Shown here: piece after piece, positions 15,672 through 26,713 of the stretch
Layout: each line of letters starts with the position of its first letter
Numbering within the stretch: position 1 is the stretch's first letter
From: Jatrophihabitans sp.
GTDB taxonomy: Bacteria; Actinomycetota; Actinomycetes; Mycobacteriales; Jatrophihabitantaceae
Reading direction: 5' to 3'
Assembly (NCBI GenBank): GCA_025963285.1
Contig: JAOPUX010000169.1
Location: 1-44,876, forward strand
DNA length: 44,876 bases
Translations under genes and position numbers: made by a program
The notes under the pieces: generated by a model
Databases searched by the model: none
Told to the model about the DNA's origin: nothing
What the model saw: the letters and a program-made list of their open reading frames with translations, nothing else

Positions 15672-17231
15672 ATGGCGTTGTCGACGGTCCCGCAGGCACT
15701 GAGCGACGCCGCGGCGACCCACCCCGAGGCCGAGGCGGTGGCCGACGGGCCGGTGCGGCTGACCTTCGCCGAACTGCTCGACCAGGTGCGCACCGCCGCC
15801 CGGTTCTACCTTGCCCAGGGCGTCCAGCCGGGTGAGCACGTGGCCGTCTGGGCGCCCAACACCTACCGCTGGGTGATCGCGGCGCTGGGGGTGCACTACG
15901 CCGGGGCCACGCTCGTCCCGATCAACACCCGCTACACCGCGCACGAGGCGCTGGACATCCTGGAGCGCACCCGCGCCGCCGCCTTGGTCGTGGCCGGGCC
16001 CTTCCTCGGCGTCGACCGGCTGGCGGAGCTGGCCAGGCTCACGGACAAGCTCCCACCCACCCTCGTCCTCGCCGATCGCGGTGCCCTGGGCGGTCCGGAG
16101 CGGCCTGTCGAACCGCGGTCCGGGGTGACCGCGTGGGACGAGCTTGCTGCTGCGGCAGCTAGCGTCTCCGTCGAGACCGCTGATGCCGCGGCTGCCGCCG
16201 TCACGCCAGACGACGTCAGTGACGTGCTCTTCACCTCGGGCACCACCGGACGCAGCAAGGGTGTGCAGAGCGCGCACCGCCAAGCCCTGGACGTGGCCCG
16301 CGCCTGGGCCGAGTGCGGCGAGGTCGGGCCGACCGACCGCTACCTGATCATCAACCCGTTCTTCCACAGCTTCGGCTACAAGGCGGGCATCCTGGTCGGG
16401 CTGCTCACCGGAGCCACGATCGTGCCGATGGCCGTCTACGACCCGGAGGCCGCGATGGCCCTCGTGCAGGACGAGCGGATCAGCGTGCTGCCCGGCGCAC
16501 CGACGATCTACCAGACGATCCTCGACCACCCGAGGCGCGGCGACTACGACCTCTCCAGCCTGCGCTTCGCCGTCACCGGGGCGGCGGTGGTGCCCGTGAC
16601 ACTGATCGAGCGGATGCAGTCGGAACTGGACATCGACATCGTCCTCACCGCGTTCGGCATGACCGAGGCCGTGGTCGTCACCATGTGCCGGCGTGACGAT
16701 CCGCCCGAGGTGGTGGCCCGCACCTGCGGCCGGGTAACCGCGGGGTTCGAGGCGCGCATCGGCGAGCAGGGCGAGCTGCTGCTGCGCGGGCCGAACGTGA
16801 TGCTCGGCTACCTCGACGATCCGGCGGCGACGGCCGAGGCGATCGACGCCGACGGCTGGCTGCACACCGGCGACGTCGGCACCATCGACGAGGCCGGCTA
16901 CCTGCGCATCACCGACCGGCTCAAGGACATGTACATCAGCGGTGGCTTCAACGTCTATCCCGCCGAGGTGGAGCAGACGCTGGCCCGCCTGGCCGGGGTT
17001 GCGGAGGTGGCGGTGATCGGTGTGCCGGACGAGCGGCTGGGCGAGGTCGGGCTGGCCGTAGTCGTCGCCCTGCCCGGTGCCACGCTCACCAGCCCCGGGA
17101 TCGTCGCCTTCTGCCGCGAGCAGCTGGCCAACTTCAAGGTGCCGCGTCGCGTCGAGTTCCGCACCACGCCACTGCCCCGAAACCCGTCCGGAAAGGTGCT
17201 CAAAACCGTGCTGCGCGAGGACTACTCATGA
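15672..17231 (+). CDS. fadD3: HIP-CoA ligase FadD3
   Basis: Acyl-CoA synthetase of the ANL superfamily (519 residues) that activates 3aH-4(3'-propanoate)-7a-methylhexahydro-1,5-indanedione (HIP) with CoA, opening C/D-ring degradation. The ATP loop is FTSGTTGRSKGV (187-198), the adenine motif is AFGMTEA, the core motif is WLHTGDVG, the hinge region is DRLKDMYISGGFNVYPAE, and the catalytic Lys is K508 in PSGKVLK. Divergent from fadE30 as Rv3561 is from Rv3560c. The stop overlaps the crotonase start (ATGA). Confidence 0.92.
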   Translation: MALSTVPQALSDAAATHPEAEAVADGPVRLTFAELLDQVRTAARFYLAQGVQPGEHVAVWAPNTYRWVIAALGVHYAGATLVPINTRYTAHEALDILERTRAAALVVAGPFLGVDRLAELARLTDKLPPTLVLADRGALGGPERPVEPRSGVTAWDELAAAAASVSVETADAAAAAVTPDDVSDVLFTSGTTGRSKGVQSAHRQALDVARAWAECGEVGPTDRYLIINPFFHSFGYKAGILVGLLTGATIVPMAVYDPEAAMALVQDERISVLPGAPTIYQTILDHPRRGDYDLSSLRFAVTGAAVVPVTLIERMQSELDIDIVLTAFGMTEAVVVTMCRRDDPPEVVARTCGRVTAGFEARIGEQGELLLRGPNVMLGYLDDPAATAEAIDADGWLHTGDVGTIDEAGYLRITDRLKDMYISGGFNVYPAEVEQTLARLAGVAEVAVIGVPDERLGEVGLAVVVALPGATLTSPGIVAFCREQLANFKVPRRVEFRTTPLPRNPSGKVLKTVLREDYS

Positions 17232-18070
17232 GTGAAGAAGAGCCCGTCTCCTACGAGGTGCGGGGCACCACTGCCGTCGTCACGATGGATCGGGCCGAGT
17301 ACCGCAACGCGCAGAACTCGCGGATGACCTACGCCCTCGACGCCGCCTTCCGCCGCGCCGTCGATGACGACGGGGTGAAGGTGATCGTGCTTGCCGGTGC
17401 TGGGAAGCACTTCAGCGCCGGGCACGACATCGGCACGCCGGGCCGCGACGTGGACGTGCACTACGACAACGAGGCGATCATCTGGTGGGACCACGTCGGC
17501 AAGGAGGGTGGCGACCTGCGCTACGCCCGCGAGATGGAGGTCTACCTCGGGATGTGCCGCCGCTGGCGGGAGATCCCGAAACCGGTGATCGCGATGGTGC
17601 AGGGCGCCTGCATCGCCGGGGGCCTGATGCTCGCCTTCGTCTGCGACATGATCGTCGCCTCCGACGATGCCTTCTTCGCCGACCCGGTGGTGCGCATGGG
17701 CATTCCGGGTGTGGAGTACTTCGCCCACCCGTGGGTGCTGGGCCCACGCGCGGCCAAGGAGATCCTCTTCACCGGTGACCGCTTCACCGCCCAGCGCGCC
17801 TACGAGTGGGGCATGGTCAACAAGGTCGTGCCCCGCGACGAGCTGGAGGCCGAGGTCTTCGCCGTCGCCGACCGGATCGCGGCGATGCCCCGCTTCGGCC
17901 TCGCGCTCACCAAGCGCGCGGTGAACCAGTGCGAGGACGCGATGGGTATGCGCAACGGCATGGAGTCGGTCTTCGGCCTGCACCACTTCGCCCATGCGCA
18001 CAACGCCGAGGTCGCTGCGGACTCCCTCGGCGGCATGGATGCGCGTGCGATGAAGAACAGCGCGACCTAG
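17228..18070 (+). CDS. Enoyl-CoA hydratase/isomerase (crotonase family) in the HIP operon
   Basis: Crotonase-fold protein of 280 residues. The two oxyanion-hole regions are KHFSAGHDI (about 60-68) and IAGGLMLAFVCD (about 130-141), followed by FADPVVRMGIPGVEYFAHP, where hydratases carry a catalytic acid. The loop after residue 70 is long (to about 105). It sits between fadD3 and fadE31, a position that is empty in M. tuberculosis, and overlaps fadD3 by 4 bases with the next gene starting immediately after its stop. It is not an obvious EchA20 (ring-opening hydrolase) by neighbourhood. A hydration step after one of the FadE enzymes is the likely role. Confidence 0.85.
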   Translation: MSEEEPVSYEVRGTTAVVTMDRAEYRNAQNSRMTYALDAAFRRAVDDDGVKVIVLAGAGKHFSAGHDIGTPGRDVDVHYDNEAIIWWDHVGKEGGDLRYAREMEVYLGMCRRWREIPKPVIAMVQGACIAGGLMLAFVCDMIVASDDAFFADPVVRMGIPGVEYFAHPWVLGPRAAKEILFTGDRFTAQRAYEWGMVNKVVPRDELEAEVFAVADRIAAMPRFGLALTKRAVNQCEDAMGMRNGMESVFGLHHFAHAHNAEVAADSLGGMDARAMKNSAT

Positions 18071-19204
18071 ATGGATCTCGACTTCGACGAGGCCACGCTC
18101 GCCTTTCGCGACGAGGTCCGCGCGTTCCTGGCCGAGCGAGTCCCGCTGCCAGCGCTGCCCTCGATGGACAGCGCTGAGGGTTTCGCCGCGCACCGCGAGT
18201 GGGAGCACACCCTGGCCGAGGCTCGTCTCTCGGCGGTGTCCTGGCCGCGAGAGCTGGGCGGACGAGACGCGAGCCTGCTGCAGTGGGTGGTCTTCGAAGA
18301 GGAGTACTTCGCGGCAGGTGCCCCGCTGCGGGTGAGTCAGAACGGTCTCTTCCTGCTGGCCCCCACGCTCTTCGCGCACGGGACCCCGGAGCAGCTCGCG
18401 AGGATCATGCCGCCGATGGCCCGCGCCGATGAGATCTGGGCCCAGGCATGGTCGGAACCCGAGGCGGGCAGCGATCTGGCCGGCATCAAGTCCCGCGCCG
18501 TCCGCACCGAGGGCGGGTGGCTGCTGAGCGGCCAGAAGACCTGGTCGACCCGGGCCACCTACGCCGACCGGGGCTTCGGCCTGTTCCGCAGCGACCCCGA
18601 GCCCGAGCGGCTCGGGAAGCGCCACGGGGGCCTGACTTACTTCATGTTCGACCTGCGCGCCGACGGCGTCACTGTCCGCGGCATCCCGCAGCTCGACGGT
18701 GGCCCGGGCTTCGCCGAGATCTTCCTCGACGAGGTCTTCGTGCCGGACGAGGACGTGCTGGGCGAGGTCGGCTCCGGCTGGAAGGTGGCCATGAGCACCG
18801 CCAGCAATGAGCGCGGACTCTCACTGCGCTCCCCCGGCCGCTTCCTGGCCGCGGCACGGCGTCTGGTGGAGCTCTACGGCAAGCGCGCGGACGCCGCCTT
18901 GGGTGAGCGCGTGGTCGACGCGTGGATCGGCGCACGCGCCTACGAGCTGCACACCTGGGCCACCGTCACACGCCTGAACGAAGGCGGTGAGCTCGGTGCG
19001 GAGTCGAGCATCGGCAAGCTGTTCTGGTCGCAGCTCGACGTCGCCCTGCACGAGACGGCCCTGGACCTCCAGGGCGCGCAGGGCGAGGTCGTCGACGACT
19101 GGACGGATGGCTACCTCTTCTCCCTGGCCGGCCCGATCTACGCCGGTACGAACGAGATCCAGCGCAACGTCGTCGCCGAACGCCTCCTCGGGCTGCCGCG
19201 GTGA
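18071..19204 (+). CDS. fadE31: Acyl-CoA dehydrogenase FadE31
   Basis: Acyl-CoA dehydrogenase of 377 residues. Segments: SWPRELGGRDAS, AQAWSEPEAGSDLAGI (about 132-147), GQKTWSTRATYADRGF, and the C-terminal IYAGTNEIQRNVVAERLLGLPR-like end. The classical Glu before AGT is replaced by Tyr-Ala, so the base must be elsewhere or in a partner. Assigned by order fadD3...fadE31-fadE32-fadE33 as in M. tuberculosis Rv3562-Rv3564. The ATG follows the crotonase stop without a gap. Confidence 0.85.
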   Translation: MDLDFDEATLAFRDEVRAFLAERVPLPALPSMDSAEGFAAHREWEHTLAEARLSAVSWPRELGGRDASLLQWVVFEEEYFAAGAPLRVSQNGLFLLAPTLFAHGTPEQLARIMPPMARADEIWAQAWSEPEAGSDLAGIKSRAVRTEGGWLLSGQKTWSTRATYADRGFGLFRSDPEPERLGKRHGGLTYFMFDLRADGVTVRGIPQLDGGPGFAEIFLDEVFVPDEDVLGEVGSGWKVAMSTASNERGLSLRSPGRFLAAARRLVELYGKRADAALGERVVDAWIGARAYELHTWATVTRLNEGGELGAESSIGKLFWSQLDVALHETALDLQGAQGEVVDDWTDGYLFSLAGPIYAGTNEIQRNVVAERLLGLPR

Positions 19205-19229
19205 GCATGCGCGCGAAGGGATCGGTCCA

Positions 19230-20195
19230 GTGAGGTTCTCGGAGTCCCGTGAGCAGCTCGAGTTCGCCGCCTCGCTCGGCGACCTGCTCGCGAAGGCGGA
19301 TACGCCAGCAACGGTGCGGGCGTGGGCGGCCGGCGACTACGGCCGCGGCCGGGCGCTCTGGGGGCGGCTAGCCGATCAGGGCGTGCTGGCCCTCGGGCTG
19401 CCCGAGCGCTACGGCGGCTACGGCGCCACGCCGGTCGACCTCGTGCTGGCCTTCGAGCAGCTCGGCCGCGCGGCGGTGCCCGGCCCGCTGGTCGAGTCGA
19501 TCGCGGTACTGCCGCGGCTGCTCGCCGGCACGTCCGCGGCGCCCAGGCTGGAGAAGGTCGGCACCGGTCAGCTGATGGCCACCGTGGCCATGCCGCCGCG
19601 CGTCCCCTACGCCCTCGACGGGGCGGCAGCTGACGAGCTCTACGTGGTGGCCGGCACCGCAGTGAGCCGGGCCGCCGCGGCTGCCCCGGTGGCCTCGGTG
19701 GACCCGGCGCGCCGGCTCACCGCAGTGACCGCCGGCGAGTCCCTGGGCCGCGTCGACCCCAACGACGCCTTCGACCTGGGTGCGCTCTGCACGGCGGCGC
19801 AGGTGCTCGGTGCCGGGCAGGCACTGCTCGAGCGCAGCAGCGAGTACGCACTGCAGCGCAGCCAGTTCGGCAAGCCGATCGGCAGCTTCCAGGCCGTGAA
19901 GCACCTGCTCGCCGACGTGATGGTGGCCCTCGACCTGGCCCGCCCGCTGCTCTTCGGTGCCGCTCTGGCGATCGGCACCCCCACCCAGGCCCGCGACGTC
20001 TCGGCGGCGAAGGTGGCCTGCTCCGACGCGGCCTACCTCGCAAGTCGCAACGGTCTGCAGGTGCACGGCGCCATCGGCTATACACAGGAGTACGACCTCT
20101 CGCTCTGGCTCACCAAGGTCCGTGCGCTCTACTCGGCGTGGGGCACCCAGGCCGAGCACCGGGCGCGGGTGTTGCACGCACTGGTCGGCACGTGA
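19230..20195 (+). CDS. fadE32: Acyl-CoA dehydrogenase FadE32
   Basis: Shorter acyl-CoA dehydrogenase-like protein of 321 residues, the size typical of the partner subunits in steroid-type heteromeric dehydrogenases. Visible segments: LALGLPERYGGYGATPVDLVLAFEQLGR, YALQRSQFGKPIGSFQAVKHLLADV, and LQVHGAIGYTQEYDLSLWLTKV, which together carry FAD-binding positions (the R of QRSQFGKPIG and the HGAIGYT motif). The GTG at 19230 lies 25 bases after fadE31; the frame upstream of it is not family-like. The stop overlaps the next start as GTGA. Confidence 0.85.
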   Translation: MRFSESREQLEFAASLGDLLAKADTPATVRAWAAGDYGRGRALWGRLADQGVLALGLPERYGGYGATPVDLVLAFEQLGRAAVPGPLVESIAVLPRLLAGTSAAPRLEKVGTGQLMATVAMPPRVPYALDGAAADELYVVAGTAVSRAAAAAPVASVDPARRLTAVTAGESLGRVDPNDAFDLGALCTAAQVLGAGQALLERSSEYALQRSQFGKPIGSFQAVKHLLADVMVALDLARPLLFGAALAIGTPTQARDVSAAKVACSDAAYLASRNGLQVHGAIGYTQEYDLSLWLTKVRALYSAWGTQAEHRARVLHALVGT

Positions 20196-21247
20196 TCTCC
20201 GCCGAGCAGCAGGAGCTGGCGCGTGCGGTGCGCGCGCTGCTGGCCAAGCGCAGCGACAGCGCCGCGGTGCGCCGGGCGGTGCAGACGCCCCGCGGCTATG
20301 ACGAGACGCTCTGGAAGACGCTCTGCGAGCAGATCGGGGTGGCAGCACTGGCCGTCCCGGAGGGTTACGGCGGGATCGGCGCCAGCCTGGCCGAGACACA
20401 GGTGGTGCTCGAGGAGCTGGGCCGCACGCTGACGCCCTCGCCCCTGCTCGGCAGCGCCGTCTTCGCCGGTCAGCTGCTGGCCGCACTCGGTGGCGAGGCG
20501 GCCGGGCGGCTGCTGCCCGGGATCGCGGAGGGCGTCACGCTGGCCACCGTGGCCTGGAGCGGTGCCGACGGCAGCTGGACCGCGCCCGCAATCACCGCCA
20601 CCGACGGCACGCTCTCCGGCACAGCCCACTACGTCCTGGACGGCGATCTCGCCGACGTCGTGCTCGTCGTGGCCCGCGACGGCGACGGCCTGGGCGTCTA
20701 CGAGCTGCCCGGCGGGCATGGCACGCACACCCCGACTATGGACACCACCCGCCGGCTGGCTACGGTCACCTGCGCTGCCACGCCCGCCACCAAGCTCGCC
20801 GGTGACGCGGCGGCTGCTGCGGCTTCGGCACTCCGCGCGACGGTGGTTGCCCAGACCGCGGAGCAGGTGGGTGCGGCGGCCCGCATCCTGGAACTCACTG
20901 TCGCGTACTCCAAGGATCGCGTGCAGTTCGGCCGGCCGATCGGCAGCTTCCAGGCGCTGAAGCATCGGATGGCCGACCTTCACGTGCTCGTGGAGGCGGC
21001 TCGCTCTGCCTCCTACGCGGCACTCGACGGCACGATCAACCCGTCGGTGGCGAAGGCCTACTGCAGCGACGCGTTCTTCACCGTGGCAGGTGAGTGCATC
21101 CAGCTGCACGGCGGCATCGCCATCACCTGGGAGCACGACGCCCACCTCTACTTCAAGCGCGCGCACGCCAGCGCGCAGCTCTTCGGCACGCCTGATCAGC
21201 ACGTCCGCGCACTGGCCCCCGACCTGGAACTGGAGGTGGGCTCATGA
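20192..21247 (+). CDS. fadE33: Acyl-CoA dehydrogenase FadE33
   Basis: Acyl-CoA dehydrogenase-like protein of 351 residues, related to the upstream fadE32 product: VPEGYGGIGASLAETQVVLEELGRT, YSKDRVQFGRPIGSFQALKHRMADLH, and IQLHGGIAITWEHDAHLYFKRA. Shares the short form and gene order of Rv3564. Together with fadE31 and fadE32 it probably forms one or two heteromeric dehydrogenases acting on HIP-CoA intermediates. GTG start within the end of fadE32, ATGA overlap with the SnoaL gene. Confidence 0.84.
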   Translation: MISAEQQELARAVRALLAKRSDSAAVRRAVQTPRGYDETLWKTLCEQIGVAALAVPEGYGGIGASLAETQVVLEELGRTLTPSPLLGSAVFAGQLLAALGGEAAGRLLPGIAEGVTLATVAWSGADGSWTAPAITATDGTLSGTAHYVLDGDLADVVLVVARDGDGLGVYELPGGHGTHTPTMDTTRRLATVTCAATPATKLAGDAAAAAASALRATVVAQTAEQVGAAARILELTVAYSKDRVQFGRPIGSFQALKHRMADLHVLVEAARSASYAALDGTINPSVAKAYCSDAFFTVAGECIQLHGGIAITWEHDAHLYFKRAHASAQLFGTPDQHVRALAPDLELEVGS

Positions 21248-21678
21248 AGAGCCTGCAGGAACTCTCGGACCGTCTCGAGATCAACGACCTCATCACCGAC
21301 TACTCCTACGCGATCGACACCCGCTCTTGGGACGAGCTGGACGCGCTCTTCACCGCCGACGCGCACATCGACTACACGGCGGTGGGTGGCGAGTCCGGTG
21401 ATGTCGCGACGATCAAGGCGTGGCTGGCCAAGACACTCGAGCTGTTCTCGTCGTTCCAGCACCTGGTCGCTACGAGCAAGGTGACGATCGACGGCGACAC
21501 CGCCACCGGGCGCACGCTCTGCCACAACCCGATGATCCTCTCCAACGACGGCGTCGAGACCGTCATCTTCGTCGGGATCTGGTACAACGACACCTTCGTG
21601 CGCACCGAGGACGGCTGGCGTATCTCGTCCCGTCGCGAGGTGAAGGGGTACATGTACGGCCTGCCCAGCGGCTCCTAG
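21244..21678 (+). CDS. SnoaL-like protein ending the HIP operon
   Basis: Protein of 144 residues of the SnoaL_4/NTF2-like group: LSDRLEINDLITDYSYAIDTRSW, DELDALFTADAHIDY, HLVATSKVTIDGDTATGRTLCHNP and a C-terminal YNDTFVRTEDGWRISSRREV. Such proteins are often lyase, isomerase or hydratase-like and are frequent neighbours of steroid genes; a Tyr-Asp pair is present near the N-terminal helix. It is translationally coupled to fadE33 and occupies the place of aspB in M. tuberculosis. A role in HIP degradation is likely by operon context but not shown. Confidence 0.8.
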   Translation: MKSLQELSDRLEINDLITDYSYAIDTRSWDELDALFTADAHIDYTAVGGESGDVATIKAWLAKTLELFSSFQHLVATSKVTIDGDTATGRTLCHNPMILSNDGVETVIFVGIWYNDTFVRTEDGWRISSRREVKGYMYGLPSGS

Positions 21679-21706
21679 ACGCCGGCTCCGAGGGTTGGGT
21701 GTGTGA

Positions 21707-21757
21707 AGTTTGACCGACGGGTTGTCTGACAATGTCGTACAACCCGTCAGTCAAACT
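21707..21757. terminator. Long hairpin between convergent operons
   Basis: AGTTTGACCGACGGGTTGT (21707-21725) and ACAACCCGTCAGTCAAACT (21739-21757) form a 19-bp inverted repeat with one C/T mismatch and a 13-base loop. It lies between the SnoaL stop and the hsaB stop, where both operons need a transcription end. There is no U-run on either side, as is common for actinobacterial hairpins. A bidirectional terminator is the simplest reading. Confidence 0.65.
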
Positions 21758-21787
21758 CCAGATGAGTGCCCAACGGTCTCAACCGGC

Positions 21788-22345
21788 TCAGAACCAGTCG
21801 TCGACGCGTGACCAGGTGATGAGGTTGTCCATGATCCCCGGTGTGGGCTCGCGCTCCTCGGTCGCCGAGTAGGCGCCGCGGTAGAAGAGCAGCGGGCGGT
21901 CGTCGTCGGTCTCGCCGAGCGCGCCCACGCGGCCCACGACGATCCAGTGGTCGCCACCGTCGAGCACCGACTCGACGGTGCAGTCGATCCAGGTCAGCAC
22001 GCCGTCCAGGACGGGCGCGCCCGAGGGTGCGGGCGACCAGCCGACCGCGGCGAACTTGTCCGCCCCGGCCCGGCCGAAGGTGGCGCTCACGTCAGCTTGG
22101 TGGTGGGCCAGGATGTTGACGCTGAACGACCCGGCGGCCTCGATCACCGGCCAGGTACGCGAGGTCTTGCCCGGGCAGAAGAGCACCAGTGGCGGGTCGA
22201 GTGACAGCGCGGCGAAGGACTGGCAGGCGAAGCCGACGGGCTCGGGGGAACCGTCGTCGGAGGTCGCCATCGCGGCGATCACGGTGACGCCCGTGCAGAA
22301 GTGGCCGAGGGCCTTACGGAACTGGCCCGCGTCGATCTCCGTCAC
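21788..22345 (-). CDS. hsaB: Flavin reductase HsaB
   Basis: NADH:FMN/FAD reductase of 185 residues that supplies reduced flavin to HsaA. The sequence follows M. tuberculosis HsaB closely in FRKALGHFCTGVTVI, PVGFACQSFAALSLDPPLVLFCP, TWIDCTVESVLDGGDHWIVVGRV and RPLLFYRGAY. A GTG at 22345 (VTEIDAGQFRKAL) is taken as start; it is 5 bases after the hsaC stop, while the longer frame would run into the hsaC gene. Last gene of hsaA-hsaD-hsaC-hsaB. Confidence 0.93.
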   Translation of the reverse strand: MTEIDAGQFRKALGHFCTGVTVIAAMATSDDGSPEPVGFACQSFAALSLDPPLVLFCPGKTSRTWPVIEAAGSFSVNILAHHQADVSATFGRAGADKFAAVGWSPAPSGAPVLDGVLTWIDCTVESVLDGGDHWIVVGRVGALGETDDDRPLLFYRGAYSATEEREPTPGIMDNLITWSRVDDWF

Positions 22346-22350
22346 GGTGA

Positions 22351-25303
<2,953 letters not shown>

Positions 25304-25354
25304 CGGTTCACTCCTGCTCCAGACGCGCCAGACATGGCAACTTGGAGGCAAGAC

Positions 25355-25368
25355 TAGAACAAGTTCTT
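25355..25368. promoter_or_regulatory. KstR-like box in front of hsaA
   Basis: TagAACaaGTTctT matches the mycobacterial KstR consensus TnnAACnnGTTnnA at seven of eight fixed bases (last base T instead of A). It is 51 bases upstream of the hsaA start in the divergent hsaA/kshA region. KstR binds this motif when no cholestenoyl-CoA type inducer is present; binding here is inferred. Confidence 0.75.
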
Positions 25369-25456
25369 ACTCGTGTCGAGGAGGGCTGCGGAGCCGTTGA
25401 CTCCCGATCCGTCATTGGACACACGCCTTCTGGGGTGGCCCTTCCGCCGTCATTTC

Positions 25457-25470
25457 TGTAACGTGTTCTC
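25457..25470. promoter_or_regulatory. KstR-like box in front of kshA
   Basis: TgtAACgtGTTctC matches the KstR consensus TnnAACnnGTTnnA at seven of eight fixed bases. It ends 38 bases upstream of the kshA ATG and is 102 bases from the box in front of hsaA, so each divergent operon has its own operator. Confidence 0.7.
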
Positions 25471-25508
25471 GTATCGAGGATCGAGTTCGAACACGGGTGG
25501 GAGACGCC

Positions 25509-26705
25509 ATGTCGCAGCCAGGTTCGCCTGCATCAGATCACGTTCGCACGATCGATGTAGGCGCGCTGCCGGAGCGCTATGCCCGGGGCTGGCACTGCTT
25601 TGGCCTGCTCGACACCTTCAAGGACGGCGAGCCGCACGAGATCACCGCCTTCGGTACCAAGCTCGTGGCGTTCGCCGGCGAGGACGGCGCGGTGCACGTG
25701 CTCGACGCCTACTGCCGCCACATGGGCGGCGACCTCACGCAGGGCACCGTGAAGGGCGACGCGATCGCCTGCCCCTTCCATGACTGGCGCTGGTCCGGCG
25801 AGGGCAGGTGCGTCGGCATCCCCTACGCCAAGCGCGTCCCGCTGCGGGCCCGCACCCGCGCCTGGACGACGCTGGAGCGCAACGGCATGCTCTTCGTCTG
25901 GAACGACCCGGAGGGCGGCCCGCCCGACCCGGCCGTCGAGATCCCGGTGATCGATGCCGTCGGCGACGACGAGTGGAGCGACTGGATCTGGACGACGCTG
26001 CCGGTGAACGGGTCGAACTGCCGCGAGATCATCGACAACGTGGCCGACATGGCGCACTTCTACTACGTGCACTTCGCCTTCCCGACCTACTTCAAGAACA
26101 TCTTCGAGGGGCACGTCGCCACCCAGTACATGGAGTCGCGCGGACGGCCGGACATCGGCGCCGGATCGCAGTACGCGGGCGACGACACGATGCTCAGGTC
26201 CGAGGCGTCCTACTTCGGGCCGTCGTACATGATCAACTGGCTCTGGAACGACTTCAAGGGCACCACCGTCGAGTCGATTCTGATCAACTGCCACTACCCC
26301 GTCGACCAGGACAACTTCGTGCTCCAGTACGGCGTGATGACCAAGAAGCTCCCGGGCATCGAGGACCGCGCCACGGCGAACAAGATCGCCGGCGCCTTCG
26401 CGAAGAGCTTCAAGTCAGGCTTCGAGCAGGACGTCGCGATCTGGCTCAACAAGAGCCGTATCGACAACCCGCTGCTCTGCGAGGAGGACGGGCCGGTCTA
26501 TCAGCTGCGCCGGTGGTACCAGCAGTTCTACACCGACCGCGCCGAGGTCACCGAAGAGATGACGGCCCGCTTCGAGTTCGAGATCGACACCACGCACGCC
26601 GTCGAGAGCTGGGAGGCCGAGGTCGCCGAGAACCTGCGCAAGCGGGCCGAGGAGGAGGCTGCTGCCCTGCCCGCCGAGGCAGCGGCCGACGCCGGGGTCA
26701 GCTAG
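25509..26705 (+). CDS. kshA: 3-ketosteroid 9alpha-hydroxylase oxygenase KshA
   Basis: Rieske non-haem iron oxygenase of 398 residues that hydroxylates C9 of androstadienedione, which with KstD opens ring B. The Rieske cluster ligands are C69, H71, C88 and H91. Mononuclear iron ligands are D180? (bridge region NVADMAHFYYVHF), H183, H188 and D308 (FEQDVAIW); in the M. tuberculosis enzyme the two His and the late Asp bind iron and the Asp of the first segment bridges to the Rieske domain. The ATG at 25509 has a GGGAG 8 bases before it; a GTG at 25497 is in frame but has no such site. First gene of the kshA-small protein-kshB operon. Confidence 0.95.
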   Translation: MSQPGSPASDHVRTIDVGALPERYARGWHCFGLLDTFKDGEPHEITAFGTKLVAFAGEDGAVHVLDAYCRHMGGDLTQGTVKGDAIACPFHDWRWSGEGRCVGIPYAKRVPLRARTRAWTTLERNGMLFVWNDPEGGPPDPAVEIPVIDAVGDDEWSDWIWTTLPVNGSNCREIIDNVADMAHFYYVHFAFPTYFKNIFEGHVATQYMESRGRPDIGAGSQYAGDDTMLRSEASYFGPSYMINWLWNDFKGTTVESILINCHYPVDQDNFVLQYGVMTKKLPGIEDRATANKIAGAFAKSFKSGFEQDVAIWLNKSRIDNPLLCEEDGPVYQLRRWYQQFYTDRAEVTEEMTARFEFEIDTTHAVESWEAEVAENLRKRAEEEAAALPAEAAADAGVS

Positions 26706-26713
26706 GGATGGGC

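Noticed and set aside
25485-25492. GTTCGAAC in front of kshA as another KstR box
   Set aside because: The half-sites are in the opposite order (GTT...AAC) to the KstR consensus.
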